Below are positions 26,237 through 33,864 of a stretch of 64,000 bases of DNA, piece after piece. The position numbers and the translations under genes were made by a program. The notes beneath the pieces are model-generated. The model saw only the letters and a list, made by a program, of their open reading frames with translations, made no database searches and was not told the origin of the DNA. Each line of letters begins with the position of its first letter. The stretch's first letter is position 1. This stretch comes from Lachnospiraceae bacterium (GTDB taxonomy: Bacteria; Bacillota; Clostridia; Lachnospirales; Lachnospiraceae): positions 1 to 64,000 of the forward strand of contig JAFZUY010000001.1 in the NCBI GenBank assembly GCA_017618075.1. The letters are read 5' to 3'.

Positions 26237-26790
26237 TTTACTGAATATCCGAATTTTCCAATTTTTTTACCAAGACCGAAATATTCGCCGTGCGAGTATG
26301 TGACAAGTTTCGATGAGTTAAGCTCGAACTTACCGTTTTCATTCATATACTTATCATCGACCGTCACGCCTACAACCTCGGCGATGAACATATCATGACT
26401 TCCGAGTTCTTTGATTTCTTTTACCTTGCAGGCAAGATTCAAAGGACTCTCTTTTATTGCGGGCGCATTTACACCTTCGATTGCAATCGGTGTCAGGCCG
26501 CATTTCTTGAATTTATCCGTATCTCTGCCGGATTTGACTCCGCAGTAGTCTGTTGCATATGTCAAATCTTCGGTCACCAGATTGATGACGAATTCGCCCG
26601 AGTTTTTGATGATGTCATGGGAGAAACGCTCTTTCCTGACGGATATCGAAACCATTACGGGATCCGAGCAGATAGTTCCTGCCCATGCGACTGTAATTAT
26701 ATTAGGTTTTTGATTCTTTTCCTGACAGCTGATCATAACTGCGGGAAGGGGATAAAGCATGTTTCCGGGTTTCCAGTTTATTTTAGACAT
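26227..26790 (-). CDS. flavin reductase-like FMN-binding protein
   Basis: The 187-residue protein matches the flavin reductase-like domain: MLYPLPAVMISCQEKNQKPNIITVAWAGTICSDPVMVSISVRKERFSH at the N-terminus, then NLVTEDLTYATDYCGVKSGRDTDKF. Such proteins bind FMN and reduce it with NAD(P)H or act as small oxidoreductases. The neighbour on the same strand is a flavodoxin-like protein, which fits a flavin-redox pair. Physiological partner unknown. Confidence 0.9.
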   Translation of the reverse strand: MSKINWKPGNMLYPLPAVMISCQEKNQKPNIITVAWAGTICSDPVMVSISVRKERFSHDIIKNSGEFVINLVTEDLTYATDYCGVKSGRDTDKFKKCGLTPIAIEGVNAPAIKESPLNLACKVKEIKELGSHDMFIAEVVGVTVDDKYMNENGKFELNSSKLVTYSHGEYFGLGKKIGKFGYSVKKK

Positions 26791-26835
26791 TTGTGCTCCT
26801 AATTTGATTCTTTTATGATAGAAAATCTTTTGTGT

Positions 26836-27324
26836 TTATTCAGAGATTTTCGATGCGAATTCATCGATATCGCTGTCGGTCCCGTCGTTCTTTCTTGCAA
26901 GCGGATCAATGAAAATGCCTGTTATTTCAAACTTTTCGATTCCGATGAGTTTAGCCATTTTATCAAAGGATTTTTCCGCACCGCTTCCGCCCTGACATGC
27001 AAATGCAGCGAGAGATTTTTCAGCAATAGCATCTTTGTTATCTTCTATAAAAGTCCTGAGCGGCGGAGTAAATGTTCCTGCCCAAACGGGGAAGCCGAAG
27101 ACGATTTGCTCGTATGAAGAAAGGTCAACATCGTACTCTTCCAGGTCGGGCTTGTCTTTAAATACAGCGCTTTTTCCACCCCAGAAAAACTTCTTAAAAC
27201 CCTTGTCAGCGTAGGCTTTTTTGGGGATTAATCTGAGAAGATCGGCGCCTGTTTTTTCTTTTATCCTGTTTGCCGCATAATCGGTATTTCCTTCAAGCGA
27301 ATAGTAAACGATTAATGTTTTCAT
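26836..27324 (-). CDS. flavodoxin-like protein
   Basis: The 162-residue protein begins with the flavodoxin phosphate loop (TLIVYYSLEGNTDYAA). It continues with the second FMN-contact region (VFGFPVWAGTFTPPLRTFI) and a third (AAFACQGGSGAEKSF). GGAGG before ATG 27324 sets the start; the reading frame runs 12 codons further without a ribosome site. It probably carries electrons through bound FMN. It precedes the flavin reductase gene on the same strand, 45 bases away. Confidence 0.9.
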   Translation of the reverse strand: MKTLIVYYSLEGNTDYAANRIKEKTGADLLRLIPKKAYADKGFKKFFWGGKSAVFKDKPDLEEYDVDLSSYEQIVFGFPVWAGTFTPPLRTFIEDNKDAIAEKSLAAFACQGGSGAEKSFDKMAKLIGIEKFEITGIFIDPLARKNDGTDSDIDEFASKISE

Positions 27325-27360
27325 AATTAATTTCCTCCGATTAATTGAATTATAAGACAT

Positions 27361-27396
27361 TTGTCAATCAAATAAAATTAGAATATACTAAAAACA
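27361..27396 (+). promoter_or_regulatory. promoter placing the transcript start on the nth start codon
   Basis: TTGTCA (27361-27366), a 17-bp spacer and TATACT (27384-27389) put the expected start site near 27396. That is the A of the nth ATG. No ribosome site lies before that ATG. Confidence 0.6.
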
Positions 27397-28037
27397 TGAA
27401 TCAGAAAGAAAGAATTGAAAAAATAATAGAGGCACTGGATGCGCAGTACGGAACAGAGGCTATTTGTTATCTTGACCATATGAATGAGTTGGAACTTTTG
27501 ATAGCAACAATACTTTCCGCTCAGTGTACCGACGCGAGAGTAAACACGGTAACTCCGACACTTTTTGCGAAATATAAAAATGCTTCGGACTTTGCGAATG
27601 CAGATTTATCAGAACTTGAAGAGATTATTCATCCGCTTGGATTTTATCATGCAAAGGCAGTAAATATCATAGGTTGTTGTAAGAAGATTTGCTCTGATTT
27701 TGATGGCAAAGTTCCCGAGAAAATGGAAGATTTGCTAACTCTTCCGGGAGTTGGACGTAAAACTGCCAATGTTATTCGTGGCAATATCTACAACGAACCT
27801 AGTATAGTAGTTGACACTCATGTAGGTCGTATCAGCAGAAAACTCGGAATTACAAAAAAAGAGGATCCTACGGAAGTCGAGTTTGACCTGATGAAAAAAA
27901 TCCCTAAGGACCACTGGATTCTCTGGAATATGCACTTGATTACACTCGGCCGAACCATTTGCAAAGCTCCGACACCTAGATGCAGCGAGTGTTTTTTACG
28001 AGATTATTGTCCGACCGGACAAAAGAATAACGGGTAA
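27396..28037 (+). CDS. nth: endonuclease III (DNA glycosylase/AP lyase)
   Basis: The 213-residue enzyme has the helix-hairpin-helix LPGVGRKTANV with catalytic Lys122, catalytic Asp140 in VVDTHVGR, and the C-terminal [4Fe-4S] ligands Cys189, Cys196, Cys199 and Cys205 (spacing 6-2-5). It removes oxidised pyrimidines in base-excision repair. I use ATG 27396, because MNQKERIEKI aligns with the normal start of the family. The TTG at 27345 would add 17 residues. The ATG has no Shine-Dalgarno sequence and lies 7 bases after a good -10 box, so the mRNA may be leaderless. Confidence 0.95.
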   Translation: MNQKERIEKIIEALDAQYGTEAICYLDHMNELELLIATILSAQCTDARVNTVTPTLFAKYKNASDFANADLSELEEIIHPLGFYHAKAVNIIGCCKKICSDFDGKVPEKMEDLLTLPGVGRKTANVIRGNIYNEPSIVVDTHVGRISRKLGITKKEDPTEVEFDLMKKIPKDHWILWNMHLITLGRTICKAPTPRCSECFLRDYCPTGQKNNG

Positions 28038-28048
28038 AAGACTATAAC

Positions 28049-28077
28049 TTGCAAAAACGGTAAATATCATTTATAAT
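28049..28077 (+). promoter_or_regulatory. promoter downstream of nth
   Basis: TTGCAA (28049-28054), a 17-bp spacer and a perfect TATAAT (28072-28077) predict a start near 28084. This is 29 bases before the 33-residue frame. Confidence 0.7.
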
Positions 28078-28112
28078 CCTTTTCGTACACATAATTTTGA
28101 GGTGCACATATT

Positions 28113-28214
28113 ATGATGAATTTACATACAAAAAAAGCAAAAGTCATTATCGCGGCGGTCGCCATTGTACTTTGCCTTGCGATGATCATTCCTTTTCTGG
28201 TATCGATGTTTTAA
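28113..28214 (+). CDS. tiny single-helix membrane protein (33 aa)
   Basis: GAGGTG lies before an ATG at 28113 (a second ATG follows immediately). The 33-residue product has a basic start (HTKKAKV) and one hydrophobic helix (VIIAAVAIVLCLAMIIPFLVSM). It has its own near-consensus promoter, which argues for a real gene. Proteins of this size and shape are common in Firmicutes and mostly unstudied. Oddly, the frame stays open for 38 codons after the TAA stop. Confidence 0.6.
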   Translation: MMNLHTKKAKVIIAAVAIVLCLAMIIPFLVSMF

Positions 28215-28346
28215 TTAAGTCGGTGCCGGTCGAATGTTTCGCGTGCAAAGATTTTTGTATGCAGTTTAATAGTTGGCGACGAACCGGTAAGCGATGATGA
28301 AAAGGAAATCCCTTTGTGGGAGCGAAATTAATAAGAACAATAATCC
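28215..28346 (+). other. untranslated or readthrough region with local hairpins
   Basis: This stretch follows the tiny gene. It contains a 9-pair hairpin between GCGTGCAAA and TTTGTATGC (two G-U pairs) near 28245-28266. A CCGGT/ACCGG complementarity lies further apart. In frame with the tiny gene it encodes a 38-residue tail ending in DEKEIPLWERN before a TAA at 28329-28331. I do not recognise an RNA family here. Confidence 0.3.
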
Positions 28347-28382
28347 GGCGCGTCTTTTGAAGACAGCGCCATTTTAATTTAT
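28347..28382 (+). terminator. intrinsic terminator after the tiny membrane protein gene
   Basis: GGCGCGTCTT (28347-28356) pairs with AAGACaGCGCC (28360-28370, one bulged A), followed by ATTTTAATTT. Confidence 0.7.
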
Positions 28383-28961
28383 ATGACGTCAAACAATAAA
28401 GAAAATAAGCCTTATATCAACAGGAATATCCGGCCGGGCGATTTCATTGTTGCCAGCAAATGGATCGGAATCGAAGGCGCGCTTGAGATTATAGATCATA
28501 AAAGAGATGAAATTGAGAAACGCTTTTCGCCTTCTTTTATGAGGTATTTTAAAGACTACGAAGCGAGTCTTTCTACCGAAAAAGAGTGCAGCACGGGCGA
28601 TTCTTTTATGATAAAAGAAACCATTTGCGTCGCGGAGGGCGGAATATTCAAGGCACTCGGAGAACTTGCAAAAATTTCGGGCAGAGGGCTGGAAGTTGAT
28701 ATAAAGAAAATTCCCGTCAGACAGGAAGTAATTGAAATTTGCAATTTCTTTGATATTTCTCCGTATGAAATGAAGTCGAGGGGGATGGTGCTGATGGTGC
28801 TAAAAGAGCCCGAAGCACTTGTAGAATACTTAAAAAACGAAGGTGTTCCCGCTACGGTTATCGGAAAAATAAGAGACGATAACGACAAGTTAATCTTAAA
28901 CGGCGAGGCCGTAAGATATCTTGATAAAATAAAGCAGGATTCAGTAGAAAAAATACTATAG
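28383..28961 (+). CDS. AIR synthase/HypE C-terminal-domain-like protein
   Basis: The 192-residue protein resembles the second half of PurM/HypE/SelD-type proteins: GDFIVASKWIGIEGALEII, AEGGIFKALGELAKISGRGLEVDIKKIPV, and a segment around YEMKSRGMVLMVL. The usual N-terminal ATP-binding half with its glycine-rich loop is missing. No ribosome site precedes ATG 28383, which lies only 12 bases behind a terminator stem. The neighbouring Lrp, aminotransferase and TrmL genes follow on the same strand. Function unknown. Confidence 0.6.
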   Translation: MTSNNKENKPYINRNIRPGDFIVASKWIGIEGALEIIDHKRDEIEKRFSPSFMRYFKDYEASLSTEKECSTGDSFMIKETICVAEGGIFKALGELAKISGRGLEVDIKKIPVRQEVIEICNFFDISPYEMKSRGMVLMVLKEPEALVEYLKNEGVPATVIGKIRDDNDKLILNGEAVRYLDKIKQDSVEKIL

Positions 28962-28985
28962 ATTAAATCTGAAAGGATGAAAGAT

Positions 28986-29468
28986 ATGCGCGAACAAATT
29001 TTAAAAGCAATTGAAAAAAACAGCAGAATCGATTTGAAGGAACTGGCGATAATGCTCGGCGAGGAAGAGATTGATGTAGTTAACGAAATAGCCGCGATGG
29101 AAGCGGAAGGCGTTATCTGCGGATACCACACTCTTATCGACTGGGAAAAAACCAGCATCGAAAAAGTCAGTGCGCTTATTGAAGTTCGTGTAACACCTCA
29201 GAGAGGTCAGGGCTTTGATACAATTGCGGAGCGTATTTACAAATATCCCGAGGTTAACAGTGTTTATCTTATCTCGGGTGGCTACGATCTTTTGGTATCT
29301 CTTGAAGGCAAATCCCTTAAAGAGGTTTCGAATTTCGTTTCCGACAAATTGTCGACGCTTGATACGGTTTTAAGTACCGCGACACATTTTATCCTTAAAA
29401 AATACAAGGATCACGGTACAATACTTGCTAAAAAATATGTGGATGAAAGGTTGAAAATGACACCATGA
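28986..29468 (+). CDS. Lrp/AsnC-family transcriptional regulator
   Basis: The 160-residue protein has an N-terminal helix-turn-helix (about 3-60, REQILKAIEKNSRIDLKELAIMLGEEEIDVVNEIAAMEAEGVICGY) and a RAM-type ligand-binding domain (ALIEVRVTPQRGQGFDTIAERIYKYPEVNSVYLISGGYDLLV). I start at ATG 28986 because AAAGG at 28972-28976 leaves no spacing for the ATG at 28977. Lrp-type regulators respond to amino acids. The overlapping aminotransferase gene is its likely target or partner. Confidence 0.92.
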   Translation: MREQILKAIEKNSRIDLKELAIMLGEEEIDVVNEIAAMEAEGVICGYHTLIDWEKTSIEKVSALIEVRVTPQRGQGFDTIAERIYKYPEVNSVYLISGGYDLLVSLEGKSLKEVSNFVSDKLSTLDTVLSTATHFILKKYKDHGTILAKKYVDERLKMTP

Positions 29469-30631
29469 GAAATCCTTTGTCAGATAAAATAACCAATATA
29501 AAACCATCCGGCATCAGGAGGTTTTTTGATATAGTCAGTGAGATGGAAGATGCTATCTCTCTCGGTGTGGGCGAGCCCGATTTTGACACGCCCTGGCACA
29601 TCAGAGACGAGGGTATCTACTCACTCGAAAAAGGCAAAACTTTCTACACATCCAATGCCGGACTTAAAGAATTAAGACAGGAAATCTGCAATTACTACGG
29701 CAGAAAACAGGGAGTTGTTTACAATCCCTTAACCGAAACACTTGTTACTGTGGGCGGCTCGGAAGGCATCGATCTTGCGCTTCGCTGCATGCTCAATCCC
29801 GGAGAAGAAGTTATCATTCCCACACCCTGCTATGTTTCGTATGAGCCCTGCACAGTAATGGCAGACGGAGTTCCTGTGATTCTTCCCTTGAAGAATGAAA
29901 ATCAGTTCAGACTCACACCCGAAGAACTCGAGGGAGCAATAACCGAAAAAACAAAGATTTTAATCCTTGCGTTTCCTAATAACCCTACAGGTGCAATCAT
30001 GGAAAAAGAGGATCTCGAGGCAATTGCGCCCATCATTGAAAAGCATGATTTATTCGTTATTTCCGATGAAATTTATTCGGAGCTTTCGTATAAATCAAAG
30101 CATGTTTCGATTTGCTCCATCCCCGGTATGAGAGAAAGAACCATTATCATAAACGGTTTCTCGAAAGCATACGCAATGACAGGCTGGAGACTCGGCTATG
30201 CACTCGGACCGGAAGTGATCATAAAACAAATGATCAAGCTTCACCAGTTCGCAATCATGTGTGCTCCGACAACGAGCCAGTATGCAGCTATCGAAGCTTT
30301 GAAAAACGGCGAAGAAGACGTAATCGAAATGACCGAGGCATACAACCAGAGAAGACGATTCCTCATGAACGAATTTAAGAAAATGGGCCTTCCCTGCTTT
30401 GAACCCTTCGGAGCATTTTACGTATTCCCCTGCATAAAAGAATTCGGTATGACGAGTGAGGAATTCGCACTTAAATTCCTCGAGGAAGAGAAGGTTGCTG
30501 TAGTTCCCGGAACAGCTTTCGGAGACTGCGGCGAAGGCTTCCTTAGAATCTCCTATGCATACTCGATAGAGGATTTGAAAGTTGCCATCGGCAGACTTAA
30601 GAATTTTATAGAAAAACTAAGAAATCAGTAA
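29465..30631 (+). CDS. class I/II PLP-dependent aminotransferase
   Basis: The 388-residue enzyme has the fold type I signatures: GVGEPDFDTPWHI (substrate arm), AFPNNPTG, SDEIYSELSY, and the PLP lysine Lys234 in NGFSKAYAMTGWRLGY. It converts amino acids to 2-oxo acids. The nearest look is the aromatic/aspartate aminotransferase group (PatA-like), but specificity is not certain. Its ATG overlaps the Lrp stop by 4 bases, indicating coupled translation. A terminator follows. Confidence 0.93.
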   Translation: MRNPLSDKITNIKPSGIRRFFDIVSEMEDAISLGVGEPDFDTPWHIRDEGIYSLEKGKTFYTSNAGLKELRQEICNYYGRKQGVVYNPLTETLVTVGGSEGIDLALRCMLNPGEEVIIPTPCYVSYEPCTVMADGVPVILPLKNENQFRLTPEELEGAITEKTKILILAFPNNPTGAIMEKEDLEAIAPIIEKHDLFVISDEIYSELSYKSKHVSICSIPGMRERTIIINGFSKAYAMTGWRLGYALGPEVIIKQMIKLHQFAIMCAPTTSQYAAIEALKNGEEDVIEMTEAYNQRRRFLMNEFKKMGLPCFEPFGAFYVFPCIKEFGMTSEEFALKFLEEEKVAVVPGTAFGDCGEGFLRISYAYSIEDLKVAIGRLKNFIEKLRNQ

Positions 30632-30635
30632 AATT

Positions 30636-30661
30636 AAAAGCCTTCCCAACGGGAGGCTTTT
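30636..30661 (+). terminator. terminator-like hairpin between aminotransferase and trmL
   Basis: AAAAGCCTTCCC pairs with GGGAGGCTTTT (one bulged T) around an AAC loop. The T-run is short, so readthrough into trmL is possible. Confidence 0.6.
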
Positions 30662-30676
30662 GTTGAAAGGAAAATC

Positions 30677-31165
30677 ATGAACATAGTTCTTTTAGAACCG
30701 GAAATTCCGTTCAATACGGGAGCCATAGGAAGAACCTGCGTGGCTACAGGTACCACGCTTCATTTAATTGAGCCGTTCGGTTTTATATTAAATGATAAAA
30801 GCGTCAAAAGAGCAGGTATGGATTACTGGGACAAGCTGGATGTTAAAAGATACATCAACTATAACGACTTTCTTGAAAAGAACCCCGGAGCGCATATCTA
30901 CTTCGCAACAACCAAGGCAAAGCATGTTTATACCGACGTAGAGTATTCGGATAACGATTACATTATGTTCGGAAAAGAGAGTGCTGGAATTCCCGAAGAG
31001 ATACTCGTTGAGCATCCGGACGACTGCATCAGAATTCCGATGCTTCCGGAAATAAGATCGTTGAATTTATCCAATTCCGTTAATATTGTTTTATATGAGG
31101 CGCTTCGTCAGAACGGTTTTAAAGGCCTTGAAGAAAAGGGTGAACTCCACAGACTTCACTGGTAA
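30677..31165 (+). CDS. trmL: tRNA (cytidine/uridine-34-2'-O)-methyltransferase
   Basis: The 162-residue protein is a minimal SPOUT methyltransferase: NIVLLEPEIPFNTGAIGRTC at the start, then FGKESAGIPEEIL and the knot element MLPEIRSLNLSNSVNIVLYEA. These are the TrmL (YibK) motifs. It methylates the wobble ribose of some leucine tRNAs using S-adenosylmethionine. The length equals that of the family. AAAGGAAA precedes the ATG. It may be read from the aminotransferase operon. Confidence 0.93.
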   Translation: MNIVLLEPEIPFNTGAIGRTCVATGTTLHLIEPFGFILNDKSVKRAGMDYWDKLDVKRYINYNDFLEKNPGAHIYFATTKAKHVYTDVEYSDNDYIMFGKESAGIPEEILVEHPDDCIRIPMLPEIRSLNLSNSVNIVLYEALRQNGFKGLEEKGELHRLHW

Positions 31166-31187
31166 AAGATTTATAAGACAAGAAAGA

Positions 31188-31261
31188 TGCCGACTTATCC
31201 CCATAGTCGGCACCTTAAACAAGAAAAGTGCCTCGCACCAGAATGATTGCCAGACACTTTT
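31188..31261. other. two hairpins in the gap between converging genes
   Basis: TGCCGACT (31188-31195) pairs with AGTCGGCA (31205-31212), and AAAAGTG (31224-31230) with CACTTTT (31255-31261). Neither is followed by a clear T-run on the plus strand. The second also holds GTGCCTCGCACC, close to the palindrome GTGCCTGGCACC. Confidence 0.45.
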
Positions 31262-31296
31262 GCCAGAATTGTTTAGTTTGAATAAAGCAATTCGTA

Positions 31297-31644
31297 TTAT
31301 TTAATTTCTTCGGGAAGAACTTTATTCAGTCCTGCCAGATATGCTTTTAAGAGCTTTTTATTGCTTTTTGAAGTCGCGCGGTATTCAACCAGGAGATTTA
31401 TCTCATCCGCGGATAAATCTACAAATTCCGGTGTTTTTTCATATGCGAAGAAATCCGAAAGAGATATTTTAAAACCCTGACATATCTTTCTGAGGGTTGG
31501 CAGCGTTGGTTCGTTATTTCTTTTAAAAAGGGTGTTTAAACTGCTTTCGGGAATATTGGATTCCACTGATAATCTGTATACAGACCAGCCCCGAGCGGAT
31601 AACAATTCTTTAATTCTTTGTAAAGTCTCGTTATATTCCTTCAT
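31297..31644 (-). CDS. XRE-family transcriptional regulator (115 aa)
   Basis: An N-terminal Cro/CI helix-turn-helix (about 10-70, LLSARGWSVYRLSVESNIPESSLNTLFKRNNEPTLPTLRKICQGF) is followed by a short helical tail of about 45 residues. There is no membrane segment. The ribosome site is weak (GGAAG, far from the ATG). A nested inverted repeat lies about 100 bases upstream and could be its operator. Target genes are unknown. Confidence 0.85.
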   Translation of the reverse strand: MKEYNETLQRIKELLSARGWSVYRLSVESNIPESSLNTLFKRNNEPTLPTLRKICQGFKISLSDFFAYEKTPEFVDLSADEINLLVEYRATSKSNKKLLKAYLAGLNKVLPEEIK

Positions 31645-31746
31645 TTTTTTTGAAAATCTTCCAATGTATGATAACTGCCTGATTAAGCAGGGAATTATTT
31701 ATTCTTTATAAAACTATTTTACCTTTATAAAAATATAAATTGTAGT

Positions 31747-31795
31747 ACGACAAGGCGTGACAACAATTACTAAAAATACCACGCAAATGTGTCGT
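31747..31795. repeat. nested inverted repeat upstream of the XRE gene
   Basis: ACGACA (31747-31752)/TGTCGT (31790-31795) encloses GCGTG (31755-31759)/CACGC (31780-31784). It lies in an AT-rich gap of 244 bases between two minus-strand genes and could be an operator or an RNA hairpin. Confidence 0.4.
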
Positions 31796-31850
31796 AAATT
31801 TGTTTTTAAGGATATTTTTTCTATATTGTATTAAGCAGAGACAATAAAAA

Positions 31851-31876
31851 AAACCGCCGAATCCGGCGGCTTTTTT
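31851..31876 (-). terminator. intrinsic terminator after the ABC-2 permease
   Basis: CCGCCG (31854-31859) pairs with CGGCGG (31864-31869), with A and T tracts on both sides. On the minus strand it follows the permease stop by about 15 bases. Confidence 0.88.
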
Positions 31877-31888
31877 AAATGCTGTAAT

Positions 31889-32800
31889 TTAGTTCTTTTT
31901 ATATACTCTCGTGTACAGGAAAATCATTACGAGGAGGCTTAATAATGTGAAGATTCCGATGTAAATGCACATTGCGTTTACGGGAAGGCTCTTTTCAAAT
32001 ATCGATGCGTTGAAGGTCATTGACTGACGGATGGCTTCGACGAATACGCCGTTGTCGACGCCGCCGATTGAGCGATTCATTTCATCAAGACAGCCGGTTA
32101 ATAGCATGTTTCTAAGAAGTGCGCAGATGTGACTTGCGGGGAAGAGGTTGCAAACGGTCTGAATCTTTGTGGAAAACCGTGAAAGAGGAATGTATGCACC
32201 GATTACAAAACCTGCTGCAGCAGAGAGGATTCCGAAGAATGCGCCTGCTGCCGAAGAGGATTTAAAGAACAAAACCACCGTCATAAAAAGTGCGCTTGAT
32301 GACATACATCCTAAAAGAATCACTCCGTATGTTCCAAGGATACTGAGTGCGCTTAAATGCATGTTTCCCAGGAAGCCTAATATCACAAGGCCTACTGTTA
32401 AAAGAAGCGATGTCATAAGGAAAGAAGAAATAACTGCTGCCGAAAGATAAGAGAGAATTATCTGCCATCTTTTTACGGGTGTTGCGAGGATGTCGTAATC
32501 AACTTTTCTTTCGCGGTCTTTTACGATTGTTGTTAAGCAGTTGTAAGGAATTGTGATTGTTGCCGAACCTAAAATTCCGACAAGAAGCAGACCGTTTACA
32601 AACATATTGGTATCGTCTGCGTTGATAAAAGCTTCCAGTCCCTGCATGCTGCCTTCGATTGCTTCTACGAAAGTTCCCTTTAAGAAGAGAAGGTAAAGTA
32701 CGAATACGATAATCGATGTAAGCATCGAAAAAATCACTGTATGAACGTCCTTAAAATATATCTGTATGTTTCTTTTTGTTAATCCTGTAAAGCCTTTCAT
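31889..32800 (-). CDS. ABC-2-type transporter permease
   Basis: The protein of 303 residues has six hydrophobic helices and the ABC-2 layout: an N-terminal amphipathic start (MKGFTGLTKRNIQIYFKD), a first helix, a central KDRERKVDYDILATPVKRWQII loop that contacts the ATPase, and a C-terminal helix. I choose ATG 32800: AAGGAG is 8 bases before it but only 2 before the ATG at 32806. The preceding gene encodes the ATPase. Drug or lipid export is likely; substrate unknown. Confidence 0.85.
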   Translation of the reverse strand: MKGFTGLTKRNIQIYFKDVHTVIFSMLTSIIVFVLYLLFLKGTFVEAIEGSMQGLEAFINADDTNMFVNGLLLVGILGSATITIPYNCLTTIVKDRERKVDYDILATPVKRWQIILSYLSAAVISSFLMTSLLLTVGLVILGFLGNMHLSALSILGTYGVILLGCMSSSALFMTVVLFFKSSSAAGAFFGILSAAAGFVIGAYIPLSRFSTKIQTVCNLFPASHICALLRNMLLTGCLDEMNRSIGGVDNGVFVEAIRQSMTFNASIFEKSLPVNAMCIYIGIFTLLSLLVMIFLYTRVYKKN

Positions 32801-32816
32801 TTTCATGTCTCCTTTT

Positions 32817-33722
32817 CTAGTTTGCTATCATTCTTCCCGTGAGGTTTAAAAATACGTCGTCCATGCTTCCTTTTATGATTTCGAAATCCTTAAATTTGTT
32901 TCTATTTCTTGAAATCACATCCAGAATGTCTCCGTCAAAAAGAATGTTGTAATGGTCCGCATCGTAGATGATGTTGGGATTTATTGCGCCTGCTGTTTTG
33001 TCGTTTTCTTCACTTTTTTTGGCGTACCAGAGGAATTTCGATGAAGAGTAATTGCTCTTTAGTTCTGCGGGCGTGCCGCGGGCAATGACCTTTCCTTTAT
33101 CAAGGATTACAACGTAATTTGCATCCCTCGTTTCTTCCATGTAATGCGTGGTTAAGAAGATTGTCATGCCTTTTTCTTTTCTTAAATATTCGATGTAGTC
33201 CCAGACGATTTTTCTAGATTTCGGATCAAGTCCGGTGGTCGGCTCGTCTAAGAAAAGAATCTTCGGATTGTTTAAAAGCGCTCTTACGATATCAACTCTT
33301 CTTCGCTGGCCGCCGGAGAGTTTTTCGTACTTTCTTTTCATGATTTCTTCAAGTTCGAATTTCTCATAAAAGGAACTAAGCCTCTCCTCGATTTCTTTTT
33401 TGGTCAATCCGTAGTAGCTGCCTCTTGTGAAGAGATTTTCTTTTACGGTGAGTTTATCGTCGAGCACCGAGTTCTGGAAAACAATTCCGATTTCTTTTCG
33501 TATAAGATCGTCTTCCCTGCCGAGTTCGTGGCCGCAGATTTTTACGTCTCCCGCAGTCTTTTCAAGTATTGTGCAGAGTATGTTGATCGTAGTGGATTTG
33601 CCTGCTCCGTTTTCACCAAGGAATGCGAAGAGCTCGCCTTCTTTTACGTTAAAATCTATTCCGTCGACGGCCAAGTGTTCGTTATATTTTTTTACGAGAT
33701 TTCTTACTTCGATTACGTTCAT
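32817..33722 (-). CDS. ABC transporter ATP-binding protein, drug/lipid exporter type
   Basis: The 301-residue ATPase has Walker A GENGAGKST (36-44), signature LSGGQRRR, Walker B with DEPTTGLDP and an H-loop (LTTHYMEE). This is the DrrA/CcmA-type form that pairs with ABC-2 permeases. AAAGGG before ATG 33722 fixes the start; the frame runs 56 codons upstream across a terminator, which is not credible as coding. The permease follows 16 bases later. A LytTR/DUF3021 pair lies upstream and may regulate it. Confidence 0.93.
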   Translation of the reverse strand: MNVIEVRNLVKKYNEHLAVDGIDFNVKEGELFAFLGENGAGKSTTINILCTILEKTAGDVKICGHELGREDDLIRKEIGIVFQNSVLDDKLTVKENLFTRGSYYGLTKKEIEERLSSFYEKFELEEIMKRKYEKLSGGQRRRVDIVRALLNNPKILFLDEPTTGLDPKSRKIVWDYIEYLRKEKGMTIFLTTHYMEETRDANYVVILDKGKVIARGTPAELKSNYSSSKFLWYAKKSEENDKTAGAINPNIIYDADHYNILFDGDILDVISRNRNKFKDFEIIKGSMDDVFLNLTGRMIAN

Positions 33723-33784
33723 TTTTATGCCCTTTCTTTTGTGCGTTTTCTTTGTATGAACCCATTGTATCGAAGAGCGGCAAT

Positions 33785-33840
33785 AAAAAAAGAGCAACTC
33801 GACCAAGATGCAAAAAAGGTCTACCAAGTTGCTCATTTTT
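33785..33840 (-). terminator. terminator between the DUF3021 gene and the ABC genes
   Basis: GAGCAACT (33792-33799) pairs with AGTTGCTC (33827-33834), extended by GACC/GGTC inside. A-rich and T-rich flanks allow termination on the minus strand (TTTTTTTATTG) and, less well, on the plus strand. Confidence 0.75.
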
Positions 33841-33864
33841 GATAAATTAAATTGTTTCAGGCAT

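Noticed and set aside
28215-28346. 6S RNA or another known structured RNA
   Set aside because: No closing stem and central bubble of 6S type could be traced, and the frame is partly open.
28986-29468. Start of the Lrp gene at ATG 28977
   Set aside because: The only ribosome site (28972-28976) touches that ATG; the ATG at 28986 has proper spacing.
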